A stretch of 64,000 nucleotides of DNA from Selenomonas sp. GTDB lineage: Bacteria > Bacillota > Negativicutes > Selenomonadales > Selenomonadaceae. Positions 62,999 to 64,000 of this stretch are shown here, in pieces; positions within the stretch are counted from its first letter, which is position 1, and every line of letters starts with the position of its first letter. The position numbers and the translations under genes are program-made. Below the pieces are notes generated by a model that was not told the origin of the DNA, did no database searches, and worked only from the letters and a program-made list of their open reading frames with translations. The DNA is taken from positions 1-64,000 of the forward strand of contig JAKVOG010000006.1 in the NCBI GenBank assembly GCA_022482925.1. Direction: 5' to 3'.

Positions 62999-64000
62999 TT
63001 AATAAACCCAATACGTATAATGAACATCACTTGACGATGCATCAAATTCATCAAAATCCGGAATACTGCTGCTGTCCGACACCTGCAGCGTCTTTGACTG
63101 ACGAGCATGCGGCTTCAGCGTACCTAAAAAGATCGTATCACTGAGGCTGTAGTTATTCTGATACACCTGCCCGCCATGCTGATACAGCGTAACATGTATA
63201 TCCATATCATTGATTTTCTCCAGGTCGCGGCCCGTACCATTATAGATGAACCCATCAAATTCCAACCGGTTGGAGCTGATTCTCCGGATATTCGTAACGA
63301 TAAACTCCGCATTATTGGTCGCATTGTTGATAAGATTCTGCTGGCGCTGTGCCTGGCGATCCTTAATCCCCTGCAGTCTTGCCGCCTCAGCCGCCTGAGC
63401 CTGGCGCTCTGCCTCTGCCTTTTTCTGTGCTTCAATGCCTTGCTTTTTACGGATATAGGCATTCAGATCATCATTCAGACCATTAAGCTGCATCGACACC
63501 GCAAAATCCGTCTTCGGAATATCGATATCACCAGCCCGGTCCGCCAGGTCCTTGACATTGACCTGCACCCGCTTAACCGCATCCGTGCTTCCCTTATCGA
63601 GCGGGGCCTTGATTACCGTCTCGGTATCATCCAGGATGCTGCGTTCGAGCACTACGGCCTCGACCAGTTTCTTATTAACCGCCTGATACTTGTTGCCTGT
63701 ACGGGTTGTCTTGAGCTCATGCGCCAGCTTGTCCAGATTTTCTTTTGCCTTACCCAGACGTACCAGATAATCCTTCGTAGCATCAGCATCCGGATCGCCA
63801 TCCAGATCTTTTGTTTCCTTGAGCAGGCTCTGAACATCCGTCACAGCCTTTTCTCCATTCACACACTTGCCAACGTAACGGTCCTCTGCACCATGAACAT
63901 AGGCAAAGGCACCTACGGCAGCCAGCAACAGGACAACCACCACTGCAACCAATATCTGTGTGGTATGGTTCTTCTTAGGCGGCTGCGGCATCCCATACCC
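62999..64000 (-). CDS. Membrane-anchored protein of unknown function, probably 5'-partial
   Basis: At least 330 residues. One membrane helix (ILVAVVVVLLLAAVGAFAYV) follows a Pro-rich start (MPQPPKKNHTTQ). The codons before this ATG read YG and continue to the right edge, and such Pro-rich stretches often follow an N-terminal zinc ribbon, so the true start probably lies outside. The extracytoplasmic part has a helical segment, then a Gln/Ala/Glu-rich coiled coil (AEAERQAQAAEAARLQGIKD) and a C-terminal beta domain (SNRLEFDGFIYNGTGRDLEK, HARQSKTLQVSDSSSIPDFD). I recognise no function; a FxLP-like immunoglobulin-type end domain is possible. Confidence 0.72.
   Translation of the reverse strand, partial: GYGMPQPPKKNHTTQILVAVVVVLLLAAVGAFAYVHGAEDRYVGKCVNGEKAVTDVQSLLKETKDLDGDPDADATKDYLVRLGKAKENLDKLAHELKTTRTGNKYQAVNKKLVEAVVLERSILDDTETVIKAPLDKGSTDAVKRVQVNVKDLADRAGDIDIPKTDFAVSMQLNGLNDDLNAYIRKKQGIEAQKKAEAERQAQAAEAARLQGIKDRQAQRQQNLINNATNNAEFIVTNIRRISSNRLEFDGFIYNGTGRDLEKINDMDIHVTLYQHGGQVYQNNYSLSDTIFLGTLKPHARQSKTLQVSDSSSIPDFDEFDASSSDVHYTYWVY

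Noticed and set aside
1..64000. CRISPR arrays, riboswitches, prophage and integron structures
   Set aside because: I found no regularly spaced repeats, no recognisable riboswitch aptamer, no phage structural genes and no integrase.

Overview
The window looks like a chromosome segment of an anaerobic diderm Firmicute (Negativicutes, probably Selenomonadaceae such as Selenomonas or Mitsuokella; the genus is a guess). It combines Firmicute-style genes (class 3 fructose bisphosphatase, PTS, Opp, ISL3/ISLre2/IS256 elements) with a Gram-negative envelope: heptose/LPS biosynthesis, an LptD-like protein, a beta-barrel protein and an RND pump. A periplasmic uptake-type [NiFe] hydrogenase, 2-oxoacid:ferredoxin oxidoreductase and futalosine-pathway MqnA point to anaerobic, menaquinone-linked metabolism.

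Layout. 1-11.3 kb (minus): inner-core LPS cluster with two glycosyltransferases, gmhB, hldD, two different PfkB heptose kinases, rfaE2, two GT9 heptosyltransferases, an LtaS-like phosphotransferase and an LptD-like protein. 11.5-14.0 kb: two small envelope proteins and a CDF metal exporter. 14.1-22.3 kb (minus): hydrogenase hyaA-hyaB-hyaC plus an 80-residue protein, then a terminator and hypA-hypB-hyaD-hypC-hypD-hypE. 22.7 kb: tRNA-Ala(CGC). 23-26.4 kb: outer-membrane protein, chemoreceptor with an in-frame stop, Nudix hydrolase. 26.4-29.6 kb: larE, a 756-bp non-coding element full of nested perfect inverted repeats, apbE and a small membrane protein. 29.7-32.4 kb: korDABC. 32.6-38.7 kb: DMT transporter, fbp, YdjM-like protein, DUF2939-like protein, EIIA-Glc. 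38.8-50.9 kb: a sugar-sensing and PTS region with two membrane-anchored binding proteins flanking a kinase/regulator pair, mannose-family IIB-IIC-IID, then three transposase genes (a nested ISL3/ISLre2 unit and an IS256 element, both with intact 8-bp target duplications), then lactose-family IIB and IIA. 51-56.6 kb: oppABCDF. 57.1-61.8 kb: marR, membrane-fusion protein and RND permease. 62.1-64 kb: mqnA and a membrane-anchored unknown.

How they fit together. Hydrogenase electrons would pass through the HyaC cytochrome to menaquinone, whose pathway is represented by mqnA. The heptose genes supply ADP-heptose to the GT9 enzymes. The PTS region appears to have been one divergent regulatory unit whose shared promoter region later received the transposons.

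Caveat. About 20 apparent single-base frameshifts interrupt otherwise well-conserved genes, including two compensating shifts in one gene. They look like uncorrected sequencing indels, so split genes are given here as single genes.

The most unusual feature is the 756-bp structured element at 27322-28077, probably a large ornate non-coding RNA.
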